Positions 43,183 through 55,616 are shown, counted from the first letter of the stretch. The stretch: DNA of 64,000 bases from Triticum aestivum (GCF_018294505.1 NC_057814.1:36707054-36771053), one strand, 5' to 3'. Numbers and translations: made by a program. The notes: a model not told the origin generated them from the sequence alone.

Positions 43183-46100
43183 ATGGCGGCAGCGGCAGCC
43201 GTCGTCGGGGGCATGGTCGCCTCGGGCGTCATCAAGGTGGTGATAAAACAGATCGGATCCGCCATCGGCGGCAAGATCAAGCTGCACAAGAACCTGAAGA
43301 AAGATCTGCAGAAGATGAAGATGACGCTGGAGTCGGTGGAGGCCGCGCTCAGCGACGCCGAGAGGCGCTCCATCAACGACAGCTCGGCGCTGCTGTGGGT
43401 GAACCGGCTCAAGGCCGCCATGTATGACATCTCCGACATGCTCGACGATTTCGAATCTGACACACAGTCCCGGGTATGTTCATTTGGTTGCCATCAATCT
43501 GGATCTGAATGTTGTTGCTCTTTTTCCCCTGGGATATGAGAGACTGATGGACCTGAATATGTCTAGATGATGAATTTGAACTGATGGATCAGGTAAATTA
43601 TGTACTGAATAAATTCATCATCCTAAAAATCTGAATCCATATAGTGAAGTAAATTATCTAGATGAATTTGAATTTATTTAGATATCCTGTTCTGCTACAC
43701 GGATAAGACCATACTTGTTACTATGTGAATTTAAATTATCTACATGCGCTTTTCTTGATTTAAAGTGCAACAGCATCTCATAAGATTACCACCACGTGTA
43801 TGTACTTTTCATGTCTTCAATGGTACTGACAGATCAAGTCATTCCTCTTGCAGGTCGGAGCTATGAGGAAGAAGATCAGTATGCCGGACAAGATGAAAAA
43901 GATGCAAAAGCGTCTACAGAAGATAACAGAAGACCATCAGAACTATCGTCTTCTGCCAGAAACTCGCAGCAATGAGCCACAACTTCCTGATATCCGGGAA
44001 AATGCAGGGACTATGGTGGAAGCAGAAATCATCGGGAGGGCCGAGGAAAAACTGGAAATCTTGGCTCGATTATCTGGGAGCACCACTGAACATACCACCT
44101 TTGTTCCCATATGGGGCTTGGGAGGAATTGGAAAGTCCACCTTGGCAAGATTGGTTTACAATCATCCTGAGTTTGAAAAACACTCTCGGGTATGGGTCTA
44201 TGTTTCCCAGATATTTGACTTGAAAAAAATTGGCAACACTATAATATCACAACTATCAAGACAACAGAGCCAGCAGATACTTGATCTGCACAGTATTAAC
44301 ATTCGCCTTCAAGAGCTACTTGCTGAGAAGAAGAATGCTTTGATCATTCTGGATGACCTGTGGGAGAAGCGTCCTTCTCAACTAGAAGAATTAAAGTCTA
44401 TGCTGAAGCAGAGTAAGGGGTGCAAGGTGATGGTTGTAGTTACCACACGTGATGAAGGGATTGCAAATGAAATCTCCACTGTGCAGCCTTACAAATTACC
44501 TCAATTGTCAGATGAGATGTGCTGGGAAATAATGAGCCAAAAGAGTAAATTCGAAACAAGGGACGACAAAGAACGGTTGGAGCCGATTGGAAGGGATATT
44601 GCAAAAAAGTGCAAAGGCGTAGCTTTAGCTGCTCAATCACTTGGACACATTTTGAGGTCCAAGTCGTATGGAGAATGGAATTCGGTCAGAACCAATCATA
44701 TCTGGAATCTATCTACTTCTACAGATGCATCATCTAGTCATGAAGTGCTTGGATCCTTGTTGTTAAGCTACAACTTGATGCCTCCATATTTAAAGTCGTG
44801 CTTTGCTTATTGTGCAATCTTTCCAAAGGGCCACATAATGATTAAAGATGAGTTAATTCATCAATGGATTGCTCTTGGATTCATGGAGCCATCTAGTATA
44901 TTCTCTTATTGGCAACTCGGTGAGAGTTACATTATGCAGCTTCTGGAGATGTCATTTCTTCAACATTCAAAGGTGAGCAGATTAATTCATACCTTCACAT
45001 TTAATTGTGATATTATTTTATTTTATTAATGTATTGCACAATTCGGATATGATGTGGATTTCTTCATTGGGAAATAAGTTAGCACACAGATGTTGAGTCA
45101 AAAGATGGAAGTTAGATGTTCATGTGCACTAACTGTGGAATAAGCAGTGGTAATGATGGGGAATGGGCACGGAATTCACGACCGTCCGTCACCTTCGTGT
45201 GACGCGGTGTGAGCAGAGTCAAGGAAGACAAGACTCAGACTGTCACCGTGTGGATGGTCGCTGTTGGGGATGTTTCCCACGGATGAGACCCGGCGTCGTG
45301 AGACCCAGCCCCGAGCTTGGTAGTACTGAAACGTGCTTTGGTCACACTACTTCCGAGCCTCAGAGAGGAATCGAAACAAGACCAAGGACTCAAACGAGAC
45401 CCGGCCCATGGCTGCCGGCTCATGCATGAGTACTGTGGGCCGACTCACAGGGAGGCCCAAGATGTTTTCCTGACTTGGATGTCGTGGTATTCTCACGGCA
45501 GATGCCATGGGATGGCTAATTGAGAGTGGCTGGGGCCAGAGGAGGTCGGTGGGTTTCGGAAGCGAGGTTGGGGACAAGCGGTGCGAGACACACGATGTAC
45601 CCAGGTTCGGGACCCTCCGAGGGAGGTAACACCCCTCGTCCTACTGGATCGACTATGAAGGATCACGAGGGCTACAATGGTGCTCCTGGAATTATTCTTG
45701 GTGGAGGAGGAACGAGCTACCTATCTTCCTTGCCTCAGGCGAGTGTGTGTGTGAGGGTGTAGAATGAGCCGACCCCTACTGGGCGGTTCCTGGAAGGTCT
45801 TATAGCCCGACCTCCCAGGTTAGAAGCAATAAACTAAAGGGGGATGGGGCCCCATTGTCATCGTCTCCAGCCGGCAATGGAGCCCGCCGGGTGCTCGACA
45901 TTGGCACTTCGTCCGCCGCGTCATGGAGTGGTTGGTACTGTGTAGCTACGGTGTCGGGCCACGCTGACGTCGGTCGCCCCGGTTAGCGGACCTACGCACA
46001 CTGTAGCCACGCCCTCTCCGGTCAGTGGCACTGTAGCCACGCTCTCCCCTACGTGGGAGAGGTCCTGTCGGACGGTTCGACGGGACGACACTGACTCCGC

Positions 46101-49100
46101 CGGCCTGCGGCCAGCCGACCCAATCGCGGCGCCGTGGCCAGCTGGCTTGCGACGGGGAAGCCGGCTGGAGGGCCAGGCGGACTAAGGGACGTTGGCCGCC
46201 CCGATGTTTTGAAAAGTGGACTTGTGCGTTTGAGCCTACCTGGGGTCATCCCTCCAACGGTAGTTCCCGAAGCTGTTGAGGCCTGGCGGCTCGAAGCGGC
46301 GGGCCTCGGCAGCTTATTCCCCCCTGGAGATGGTGGATTCAGCCGAGCGCGGATGCGGCCGGCTCTGCATCCCCAGCAGGAGACCGGCCCGGCGCCGCAA
46401 ACTTCGATTGCGGGCGACCAGGCTGCCTCGGCGTCCGACCGGAGGGGAAAACGAACGGTCTGGCCGGCTCGCGCCCGCCGACACAAAAAGGTGCGCCCGC
46501 CGCAGGCCGAGGGCACGCCACGTGTTGCCCTACGGCGGGCAGAGCCCTGCCAGGCCACGCGCGCAACGGGACGTTGCCGTGAACCGGGCCTGCCAAGCCG
46601 CAGCCTCGGCCCACGAGCGGGATCTGTTGTGGCCGCGCTCGACGATTGGGCTCCCCGAGGCTTTTAAAGTACCCGTGTATCACGTAGGGGAGTGGGGTCG
46701 TGGGTGCAAACGATCCCACTCCCCTACAATCCCCTCAGGTGGTTTAAATGGAGGGGAGGGGGAGCAGCCGACGTTTGTGTTAGAATGCTCTCTAAACTAA
46801 CATTTTGTTCATATAGTCCAATTTGTACAAGACACATGTAATAATTTGGAGTTCAAGTTCTTATTTTACTTCTCACTCGTGTGTAGTTTTATAATATGAA
46901 CGGCATTAGATGATAATTGCATTAGATTAGACTAAAATTTTGTTGATGATTAAGTCATTACGAAGTAAGCAATAGGTTAGATGGAAAAAGCAGTAGACTG
47001 AACTCTGAATTGCAAACCCAGATTAACATCCGGTTAGTTATCCTCTAATTATTCGTTCCAGCCAATTGTGCATAGCCTATCCTTGCATCAGTAGTAAAAA
47101 TTTAAGTGCAAGTCTTACACCCTTGTATATTATCGTGCAGGCTATTGTTGAATGGTACGACATAGACAATATTGTCACACTGTTCACAATGCATGACCTC
47201 GTGTATGACCTCGCAAGGTCAGTCATGGCTGACGAATTTAATTTGGCGGGCCCCAACTGCCGCTATGCATGGAACATAGATTCCGCGAAGCCACTAAAGT
47301 CATCGACGACTTCACCTGAAAAGATAAGGACGCTAAATATTGTGGGCGATGAAACCTCATGGCCGTCATGGTACAAGTTCCATCGTGATGCAATTGCACC
47401 AGCAAAGTACGTTCGCGTCTTGCATTCATCAGTCAGTTCAAATAGATTGGTTGCTTCTATTGGTCAACTGAAGCAGTTGAGGTATCTTAGTGCTCCAAAT
47501 ATCCGTGGTCGAGTGGATCTCGGGTGTATCGGTATGCTTCAAAAATTGAATTATCTCAACCTTCATAATTGTCAGGAATTGTCAGCATTGCCAGAGTCAA
47601 TTAGTGAAATGGAAGGTCTGATGTATCTTAACTTATCAGATTGTGAAAATCTGAAAGAACTCCCAAATTCGTTTGCGAATCTCAAAGAGTTGGTATATCT
47701 GAACTTATCAAACAGTGATAATGTTATAGGATTACCCGAAGCTTTGGCTAACCTTACCAAACTCCAACAATTAGAATTAACAGCATGTGAAAATCTCAGA
47801 GGGCGTCCAGAAGTCATCACCAATCTCACCGAACTCCGCAATCTGAGGCTATCAAGGTGCATGCATCATATATTTGACAGCTCATCAACAGTTCAAACCG
47901 AGAGTTTCATTGACAGTATCTGTAGGCTTCCCAATATGGAGCACCTGGACCTGTCTTTTAATGGCCATCCTCTTATTAGTATACCAGAAAGTGCTAGCTG
48001 CCTCCGGAAGCTGGTACTTCACGGGTGCCGCCAAGTTGCCAGGCTTCCAGAATGTGTGGCTAAAATGGACCGTCAAAGCCTTTTTGGCTTGTTGCCACTA
48101 TTTTCTGTAACTACCGATGATGGTAAATGTTACAGCAACCTTGGCTTTCTTGAGCATGTAAATCCTCACAAGCTGAACATCAAGAAACTTGAAAATGTGA
48201 AGTCCCCAGAAGAGGCACGGAGTGTAAGACTGATTGAAAAACATAGGATTGAAGAAATGTCATTAATGTGGAACCCACAAGCTGAGAGATCTGTGGATGA
48301 CATGGAGTTGCTGAGGGAGCTAGTGCCACCAACCACTTTGCAAAAGTTTGAGATATATGGTTATATTAGTGCCAGCTTTCCAGACTGGGTAATGAGTATT
48401 GGCAATTATCTCCCTAATCTTGACCGAATGGTGATGTATGGTTTGCCCAACTGCAAAAGCCTTCCACCTCTCGCCCAACTACCACCAAACCTCCGGGTGC
48501 TTACTCTGGAAGAAATGGAAAGCCTGGAAGAATGGAACACAACATACTGTAGCGGTGAGGATGGTGTGAATGAGCTCATGTTCTGTAAGCTTGAGCAAGT
48601 GAACATACATTTTTGCCCCAAGTTGAGGATAACACCACACCTTCCTAGAGCTGCATCTTGGAGTATACGCGGAAGTGATAATGTGCTCATATCATGGGCA
48701 GGGAGTGTGTCACACAATGATGCTTCCTCATCTTTTTCAGGAGTATCTACTACTCTGATAGTTGGAAGAAGCAAGGTGCCTCTGCACCAGTGGAGATTGC
48801 TTCACCATATACCTGCCCTCATTGCTTTGCACAGCTATAATTGCTGGGATTTGACAAGCTCGCCAGAGATCACCTTTGCCCATTCAAAACTGTCGGAATG
48901 GGTAGGAGAGTTGGCATCTGTTCAGCAACTGACGATAAACCAATGCATGACGCTAGAGGAATTGCCCGGTAACATGAGGCAACTCAAACAGCTGCAATCA
49001 TTAAAACTAAATATCTGTTGTAGCTTGAGACAGCTGCCGCTGTGGTTAGGAGAACTTACCTCTCTCAAGAAACTTATAATTTGTAGCTGTTTTGCTATCA

Positions 49101-49635
49101 CGATCTGCCAGACAGCATACAACAGCTCACAAACCTCCAAGAATTAAACGTTAGCTACTGCGGTAACTTAGAGCAGTGGTGTGAAGCAGAGGAGAACAAG
49201 CCGAAGCTTGCTCACATAGAACAAAAGGTATGTGCCCTGCCATACATATTTGTTATGTATGTATTCCTATTAACTTTGCACTTCGAAAGAACGTATTCCA
49301 TCATCAGCAGTACCACATCTTTTTTTTCTGCTCCTCACTTCATTGATGATATTGTTCTAAATAGAAACATCTTGATATTCCATGCCCTTTGCCTCGCGAT
49401 TCTTCCTTTTTGCCCAATTGATAATATTGACTTCCTACATTTTATATTGGCAGAGGACCTATTTCCCCCTGAGGACAGCTGCCATTCCTGCCAGCCGCCG
49501 ATGGTCCCCACTACGGTGGCCCTTGCTGCGAACGAAAATAAGAAAGTGATGCTGGAGAAAAGAAAGCGGAGGCGCGAATCAGGAGTTCAGGACTTAGGCT
49601 GCTCGATCGAGTCGGTTGAGCCCACGTCCATCTGA
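43183..49635 (+). CDS. CC-NB-ARC-LRR immune receptor (NLR), frameshifted near C-terminus
   Basis: Inferred exons are 43183-43473, 43854-44972, 47141-49227 and 49456-49635, all GT-AG and phase 0. The coiled-coil domain (residues 1-150) holds an EDVID-like MYDISDMLDDF. NB-ARC motifs: P-loop GLGGIGKST (185-193), kinase-2 LIILDDLW (260-267; the final Trp marks the CC class), RNBS-B VVVTTRD, a GLPL variant CKGVALAAQ (about 350-358), RNBS-D CFAYCAIFPKG (413-423) and MHDLV (487-491). LRRs follow from about 560 (LPESISEMEGLMYLNLSDC and similar). A one-base deletion near 49103 gives a stop at 49145, about 1138 residues; the other frame continues open through 49227 into the last exon. It acts as an intracellular pathogen sensor by family. 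Confidence 0.8.
45479..46670 (+). mobile_element. LTR-like insertion in NLR intron 2
   Basis: It begins TGTCGTGGTATTCTCACGG, very close to the LTR start at 1897, and is GC-rich in an otherwise AT-rich intron. The right end and TSD are not resolved; an end near 46670 is a guess from the composition change. GC-rich sequence at 45160-45478 may belong to the same insertion. The intron's splice sites are intact, so the gene could still be spliced. Confidence 0.45.
46684..46727. repeat. 18-bp inverted repeat hairpin
   Basis: Arms 46684-46701 (GTAGGGGAGTGGGGTCGT) and 46710-46727 pair with one mismatch around an 8-base loop. It lies inside NLR intron 2, at the right edge of the LTR-like insertion, and may be a MITE end or hairpin of another small element. 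Confidence 0.75.
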
Positions 49636-52317
49636 ATGAAAACTTCGTAGTAATTACTACCATGTGGTTCCAATCTACTCCTGGCATGCACTAAATGTAC
49701 ACTCCCTGAATTATTGCATGTTACCTTCGTCAGCAGATATTCGTCAATATTGTGCTACTTTGTTATCTGCTTCCCTTGACAAAGAAAATGTGGTCCACTC
49801 ACTCGGAAAGAGTGCTTCTCCTTTGGTTTTCCTGACTATGCATGTTGGTAATAGTCTGAACCCTTACACTGACAATCCCATCTTCAGTGCAATGTATTCT
49901 TTCTGGTCTTATTGGATTATAGAGCAATAATGAAACCTAGTTAAGCCTACATGGCGTGACAGGATTTTAAGCATAGGTATATAAAGCAGGCCTGAAACAA
50001 GGGCAGTCCTCAGCTTAGTGTCTGCAGATACCCTGCTTTCAGTCCGCATAACTCTGGGTCGTTATCTTCGTCCACGTTACCGCAACCAAATCAGCATGAA
50101 GTTCAGTGGGACGTCTAAAGTGGGGTACATCTAAAACGTCGCACTGAACCTCGTGGAAGCCTCCATTGGGTGGACCGAGACCGGTGCATCTTATTCGGTT
50201 GCATATATTGGGGTAGATTGATAAGAAGGGTGTTTTTTGCTCTGCTGCTCTTTGGAGTATTATTTGGACTTTACAGAACCATCTTTGCTTTCAGGGGCGT
50301 CCGTCTCCTTGGTGAAATCTGAACTGCGTCCTGGGGAGGATGGACTGTACTGTACCTGCATCAAAGGAGGATCTTCACCTTTCTCGGTCTGTGGTGTTGC
50401 TGTTGATGAGATGCCTGCTGCTCCTAGGCCATCCAAGAGAACTGCTGAGGATCACCCGGGGTTTTGTTCAACCGGTGGGCAGATGCGTCGGACGAGCAAC
50501 GGCGGCAGTAACTGGTTCCTTTTCTCGCAAAAAAGAAGAAGAAGAAAAAAACACTGGCTAGTTCCTGCGCCAAGACTGATTCATTTTATAATTGTGTGTT
50601 CTTCATTGATGTTTGCTCGCTTTGTCATATCACGGCATGCGTCCTGTAATAAAGTACCCTCAGCTGGTCAGCTACTGTGGGTCGACCCGAGCGCTTGGCA
50701 GATGGCATGTAACGAAGCACAACGGCCGCCTGGTTTGATCTGTTCTGCCGAACCTGCGACGTCGACTTGGCCAGCCGACCGGACTCAGGCCGGCCGAGGA
50801 GGCCAAGGTGACGCCGTGACGGTGAGCGAGAGTACAAGCAGAACTTACGTTGAACATAACTTGAGTCTGTTGAGCACGGTCCGCTAACCTTGTTTGTACG
50901 GGCGAATTGAGATGGACAAACAAGGTTAGCGGACGTGGCTAGTAGAGAGAAAAGGAAGTCTCTCACCTTTGGCCACCAAGGATTCATTGCTTTGCACTCG
51001 CTCCATCTCGACGCTCGACCAATGGCCGCTCTTTCTCTCTTCCAAAGAGAGACCAGACATATTCCAGCCACATCAAACCCACCGCGATCAGCTTCAGGTC
51101 ACCTGCGTCCACGCAGTAGCCTTCTTTTGACATTACCTACGGCAAAAGCGATCGGTTTCCACACACTCGACGCCGGTATCGGGGGAAATGGTTAGCCAAA
51201 GCAAGGGAGCTAGCTACGCTCCGCAGTGCACCGTTGATCGATCGATCGATCGCTTTGAATTAAAGTGGCCACCGGGCTCATGTACTACTACTGTGCGCTG
51301 ATGCTTTGCCTTCTTTTCGAGCCATCTATGCTTTGGTAGTGCTATCTCCCTAGATAGATAACCTATTGAAGCGAAAGATGTCGCTGTTGGCTCCCTCCAA
51401 TTGGGTTCAATCAAACTTCTTTCACTCGAGTCACTGTCAAGGTGCAATGTCGTCCTGCGTGCGTGGAGAGATAATTTGCGTGCCGACTTTGGGTTGCTGC
51501 ATGCATGTGTTTCATTCAGGTCGGCGCAATGGATGCGCTAAGCTTGAGCCAGACAAGTAGCTGAATTCAGCAGCATGCAGTGTAGCTAGCTAGAGTTTCT
51601 TTATCTGGACAGCGTATGAAACTATGAACTCAAAAACAGAACACGCGTTCATTGAGATCTGTCTGAATATGTTAGGCGCTTATCGTTGACCAGCTAGTTT
51701 GATTGTCTGCGGGAAGATAGCAGAGCAGAATGAAAGTGCAAACTTCTCAGGGAAAGAACATATGCCAAAGACGGATGCTGTTCCTGTTGCTGCATCACGG
51801 ATTAGAATTGATCCACGTGAACGGGTCATGTGCACAAGCTCTACTAGACCAGTTTTCGAATGACATGAGTCACTTACACTTTTTACCCCGCGGGATTCAC
51901 TTTTCTTATGGCTTTTATTAGGGATTTCTGCAAGATGCTCCTTTTAAGCGAGTTTGTTCGAGTTTTTTTTTTCCTCTTTTAAAGTTTTGCCTCATTCCAT
52001 CGGATGGGTCCCATTGTCAGTCTCACACGGCGCGCCGAGTAAGCCCTAGATCACATGAACAATCCTCCTGGGCACTGGAGATGTGGCAAACTACGCAGAG
52101 CAACCTAGTTAAGCCAAAACGGTTTCCGCGACTTGTACCACAACTCTTCATCAAAGCCGTCTCATCGTGCAAAATGCGGTAGCCTTTTGCATTGTGTTTT
52201 GTGTTTTGTGTGTGTGTGTATGTGGGGGCTAATACGGCTAACATCCCTATTTTTTGGGGCATACACATTGCACAACAAAGTGGCGGGGGGTGAACAATTT
52301 CTCTTGTCGATATATCC
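49636..52317. other. intergenic DNA downstream of NLR gene
   Basis: The NLR 3' UTR probably occupies the first few hundred bases. A CTTTCAG|GG acceptor-like site near 50294 could start a 3' UTR exon. A 216-codon frame at 50237-50887 is not supported by any domain. A 19-bp inverted repeat lies at 50879-50934 and a short (GATC)n run at about 51237. Confidence 0.4.
50879..50934. repeat. perfect 19-bp inverted repeat
   Basis: GTCCGCTAACCTTGTTTGT (50879-50897) and its exact complement (50916-50934) are separated by 18 bases. The stem-loop is longer than a typical terminator hairpin, and no element ends are visible outside it. Confidence 0.9.
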
Positions 52318-52520
52318 GGGTGGTGTTTGGTTCTCTAGTCCTAGGACTTTTTCTAGTCCCTAGGACTTTTTGAAAAAGACTCTCAAGGAGATGTTTCTAA
52401 GGACTTTTAGCAAAAAGTCCCAAAAAAGTCTCACTCTGTTTGGTTTGCTAGGGACTTTTTCTAGTCCCAACACAAAAAAGTCCCTGAAAACAAAGTGTCA
52501 TTCAAATGTAGTACCTTTTT
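52318..52520. mobile_element. MITE-like repeat with TAGGGACTTTTT palindromes
   Basis: GTGTTTGGTTCTCTAG on the left and a second TGTTTGGTTTGCTAGGGACT near 52438 are followed by AAAAAGTCCC complements. This is the style of Tourist/Harbinger-type MITEs of grasses. Clean ends and TSD are not resolved. It sits about 240 bases upstream of the glucanase TATA box. Confidence 0.4.
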
Positions 52521-52757
52521 TTTTCAGAAAAGGGGACCAAAATATTGCTTTGTCTCGTGTTGGAACTCCGACTCCGACACCACTTTGACCAATTTCAACG
52601 CCGAGCTGTCCATCTCCAGACTGTAAATAAGCCTCGTGATTCGTGCACACGAGACCCCACACGAAATCTCAACCGGATCTTCGGTCTTGTACGGCCCTGA
52701 TGGAAGCGACCAGCCTGCCAACGGCACCTTCTCAGAGAGACACAAAAACAGCTCCCA

Positions 52758-52763
52758 TATAAA
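52758..52763 (+). promoter_or_regulatory. TATA box of glucanase gene
   Basis: TATAAA in CCATATAAAGCGCG, 101 bases before the ATG, a normal distance for a short plant 5' leader. Confidence 0.6.
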
Positions 52764-52863
52764 GCGCGCGATTCCCATTCTCCTACGGTGCTGTCAGTTC
52801 ACTCCCGGGCTCCCGGCCTTGTCAGACAGCTCCACCACATTCGTACTCCCGCTCCCCGCTCCG

Positions 52864-54891
52864 ATGGCGCTCCGGCACCTGCTCGCCGTTGCCGTCGCCG
52901 CGCTTGCATTGGACGTGGCGGCGGCCAGCGGAGGTTCCGCGGCGCTCGGGGTGAACTACGGCCAGGTGGCCGACAACCTGCCGTCGCCGCAGGCGGCGGC
53001 CGTGCTCCTCCGCGCGCTGAACGCCAGCAAGGTCAAGCTGTACGACGCGGACGCGCGCGTGCTGAGCGCGTTCGCCGGCTCCGGCGTGGACTTCACCGTG
53101 GGGCTGCCCGACAACATGGTCCCGCGCCTGGCGTCCGACCCGTCCGCGGCCGCGGCCTGGGTCCGCGCCAACATCCTCCCGCACCTCCCGGCGACGTCCA
53201 TCACCGCGGTCACCGTCGGCAACGAGGTGCTGACAGGCTCCGACGCCACCATGCTGCGCTCCCTCCTCCCAGCCATGCAGTCGCTCCACGCGGCGCTGGC
53301 CGCGTGCAACCTCACCTCCCGCGTCGCGGTCACCACCGCGCACTCCCTCGCCGTGCTCTCCTCCTCCTTCCCGCCCTCCTCCGCGTCCTTCCGGCGCGAC
53401 CTCCTCCCCTACATCACGCCGCTCCTCGCCTTCCTCGCCAAGACCGGCTCGCCGTTCCTCGTGAACGCGTACCCCTACTTCGCGTACAAGGCCGACCCGG
53501 GCACGGTGGACCTGGACTACGTGCTGTTCGAGCCGAGCGCGGCCGCCGTGGTGGACTCCGCCACGGGGCTGCGGTACGGCAACATGCTGCACGCGCAGGT
53601 GGACGCCGTGCGCACGGCCATCTGCGCCGCCGACTACGGGCGTGCGGTGGAGATCCGGGTGTCGGAGACCGGGTGGCCGTCGCAGGGGGACGGCGACGAG
53701 GCCGGCGCCACGCCGCAGAACGCGGCCAGGTACAACGGGAACCTGATGCGGCTGGTGGCGCAGGGGAAGGGCACGCCGGCGGCGCCCGGGGAGCCGCTGC
53801 AGGTGTACGTGTTCGCGCTGTTCAACGAGGACCAGAAGCCCGGACCGGCGTCGGAGCGGCACTACGGCCTGTTCAAGCCGGACGGCACGCCCGCCTACGA
53901 CGTCGGCGTCAAGGCGCCCACGATCAAAGGCTTGAAGGGGAGCGGCAATGGGGACGGCGGCGGCAGCGGCAATGGCACGGATAGTGGCGTCGGCATGGTG
54001 GTGGGGGAAGGGCCCGCCGGGACGGACGGGTTCGCCGTCGGCCCGGGCGGACTCTACACCATTTCTGATGCGACGCGCAAGGTACGTGATTACACGTCGT
54101 AATGCATTAACTTGTGTTAACTGACTTTAAAAAAAACATTTGTACTCCCTTCGTTCCTAATTATTTGTCTTTCTAGAGATTTCAACAAGTGACTACATAC
54201 GGAGCAAAATGAGTGAATCTACACTCTAAAATATGTTTATATACATCCGTATGTGTTAGACCATTTAAAATCTCCAAAAAGACAAATATTTAGGAACGGA
54301 GGGAGTATTAACTAAATTCGATATATAAAAGCAAGTATAATTTTGATAATGTTAGCTTTTCTGGCTAGTGTAGCTCACTCTTTGAGGATACAATGGACTC
54401 TCCTGAATAATAATTACTGACAAAGAAGCTACTCCAATCAGTGCTAGATACATCCGTTTGAACGACAAATAATATGGATCGAATGGAGTACTATAGCCTG
54501 ATACTTTTGATTAGTATGTGAAGTTAGCAATATACAAATTTGAATATTTGATTTCAGAAATTAAGATGCCATGAAAAATTTGTTTACACATACGAAAGCA
54601 AACGGGATAGATAGAACTAGTCATCCAGTGTGCAACCAATCATGCTGGGCACCAAGTAAAGTTGCATTGCATGCCGTGTGCTAGCTAGGCCAGCATACCA
54701 GAGCAGTGGAATTTATGCTAGCCCTCCTTTACAAGCAATGCTTTTGTTTTCCACTTTGGAATCATGTAGACATATCTCACTTTACTCCATGTTGATGCTC
54801 CTGCTTTCGTTATACATAGGTGAGGAGGTGGCGGTGGACGGAAAGCTTGGTGGCTATGGCCGCCGTTCTGGCCATGGTGTCGTGGTCATGA
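52864..54891 (+). CDS. GH17 glucan endo-1,3-beta-glucosidase, predicted GPI-anchored
   Basis: Inferred exons are 52864-54081 and 54820-54891 (GT-AG, phase 0), giving 429 residues. The signal peptide is about residues 1-21 (LLAVAVAALALDVAA). The GH17 barrel starts ALGVNYGQVADNLPSP. The general acid is Glu121 in VGNEVL and the nucleophile is Glu268 in VSETGWPS. FALFNEDQKPGP and YGLFKPDGTP complete the family signatures. A Gly/Ser/Asn linker follows (about 360-385). Exon 2 encodes VRRWRWTESLVAMAAVLAMV and three more residues, a hydrophobic tail typical of a GPI-attachment signal. There is no X8/CBM43 domain. By family the enzyme cleaves callose at the cell surface or plasmodesmata, or acts in defence. 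GC-rich codon use is normal for grass genes. Confidence 0.9.
54145..54305. mobile_element. Stowaway MITE in glucanase intron, 161 bp
   Basis: It is flanked by TA on both sides (54143-54144 and 54306-54307). The ends are CTCCCTTCGTTCCTAAT and, on the complement, CTCCCTCCGTTCCTAAAT, extending through TATTTGTCTTT. Size and ends fit the Thalos-like group, from memory. Confidence 0.9.
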
Positions 54892-55439
54892 CTCTGTCGA
54901 GACGAAGACGTATGTATGTAGAGAGAGACACGTGTTGCAGATTGCGCACAGGCTATATATTGATTCATTGAATTTTTCTTCTTCTTGTTTATTTGTCCGG
55001 CCAGCCAGTATGTATGATTGGTCTTCCCGTGTTGTAGCTGTGTAGAAGAGAGAAAGACACTGATATATATACCACACGTTGGTTGATGCCATTGCTCCAC
55101 TGATCGGATTCATGTCCGGTCTATTTTAGCATATATGATAGATTTGCCCCATGAGATTCAGATTGAATTTGCGACACTTTATCAGAAATTACACTAAAAT
55201 ATCTCATTTGAGAAAAATTCTTCAAGTTTGTATGCCTTTAAAGTTCTAGTTTGACCAGTTCCTATCAGTTCGGTCCCACGAGTCAGCCTCCACATCGGAG
55301 GTGCATTCCTCCTTGGCTCCGTCGACCAGCAAATGTTGTCGCAGGCAACCCTAACAAAGCCACATTGGCTACCCTAACTAGGGCTGCCTCGGCAATCAAA
55401 GGCTTTGAGTTGGAATTTTGCTTCTTTCTATTCTGATTG
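54892..55439. other. glucanase 3' UTR and intergenic DNA
   Basis: It follows directly after the glucanase stop. No gene is seen. AT-rich sequence up to about 55240 is likely 3' UTR and flank. Confidence 0.4.
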
Positions 55440-55615
55440 CAGGACATTGGTCGAAGCTGCGGAAGCGAGGAACCATCTTTTCAAATCAAGCCGGTGCTTG
55501 CTGATTTCTCCAACGCCACTTCAAGTCTTAGCTCCTTCAAGTGAAACACATCCCTAGATCCCAGAATCCCCTTACTCATGCACTTGCTAAGAAAGCTTTC
55601 TCAAACATATCTTCT
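55440..55615 (+). pseudogene. LINE RNase H C-terminal remnant
   Basis: In one frame the plus strand reads KHIPRSQNPLTHALAKKAF (55544-55600), the usual end of the plant LINE-type RNase H domain (RVT_3). Upstream VLADFSNATSSLSS appears in a different frame, so the remnant is broken. It ends directly against the poly-T of the opposed LINE fragment. Confidence 0.55.
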
Positions 55616-55616
55616 C

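Noticed and set aside
50237..50887. 216-codon frame downstream of the NLR
   Set aside because: No domain, and it begins before a likely splice acceptor at about 50294; more likely UTR or intergenic.
51236..51254. (GATC)n run as a functional site
   Set aside because: A short microsatellite with no supporting context.
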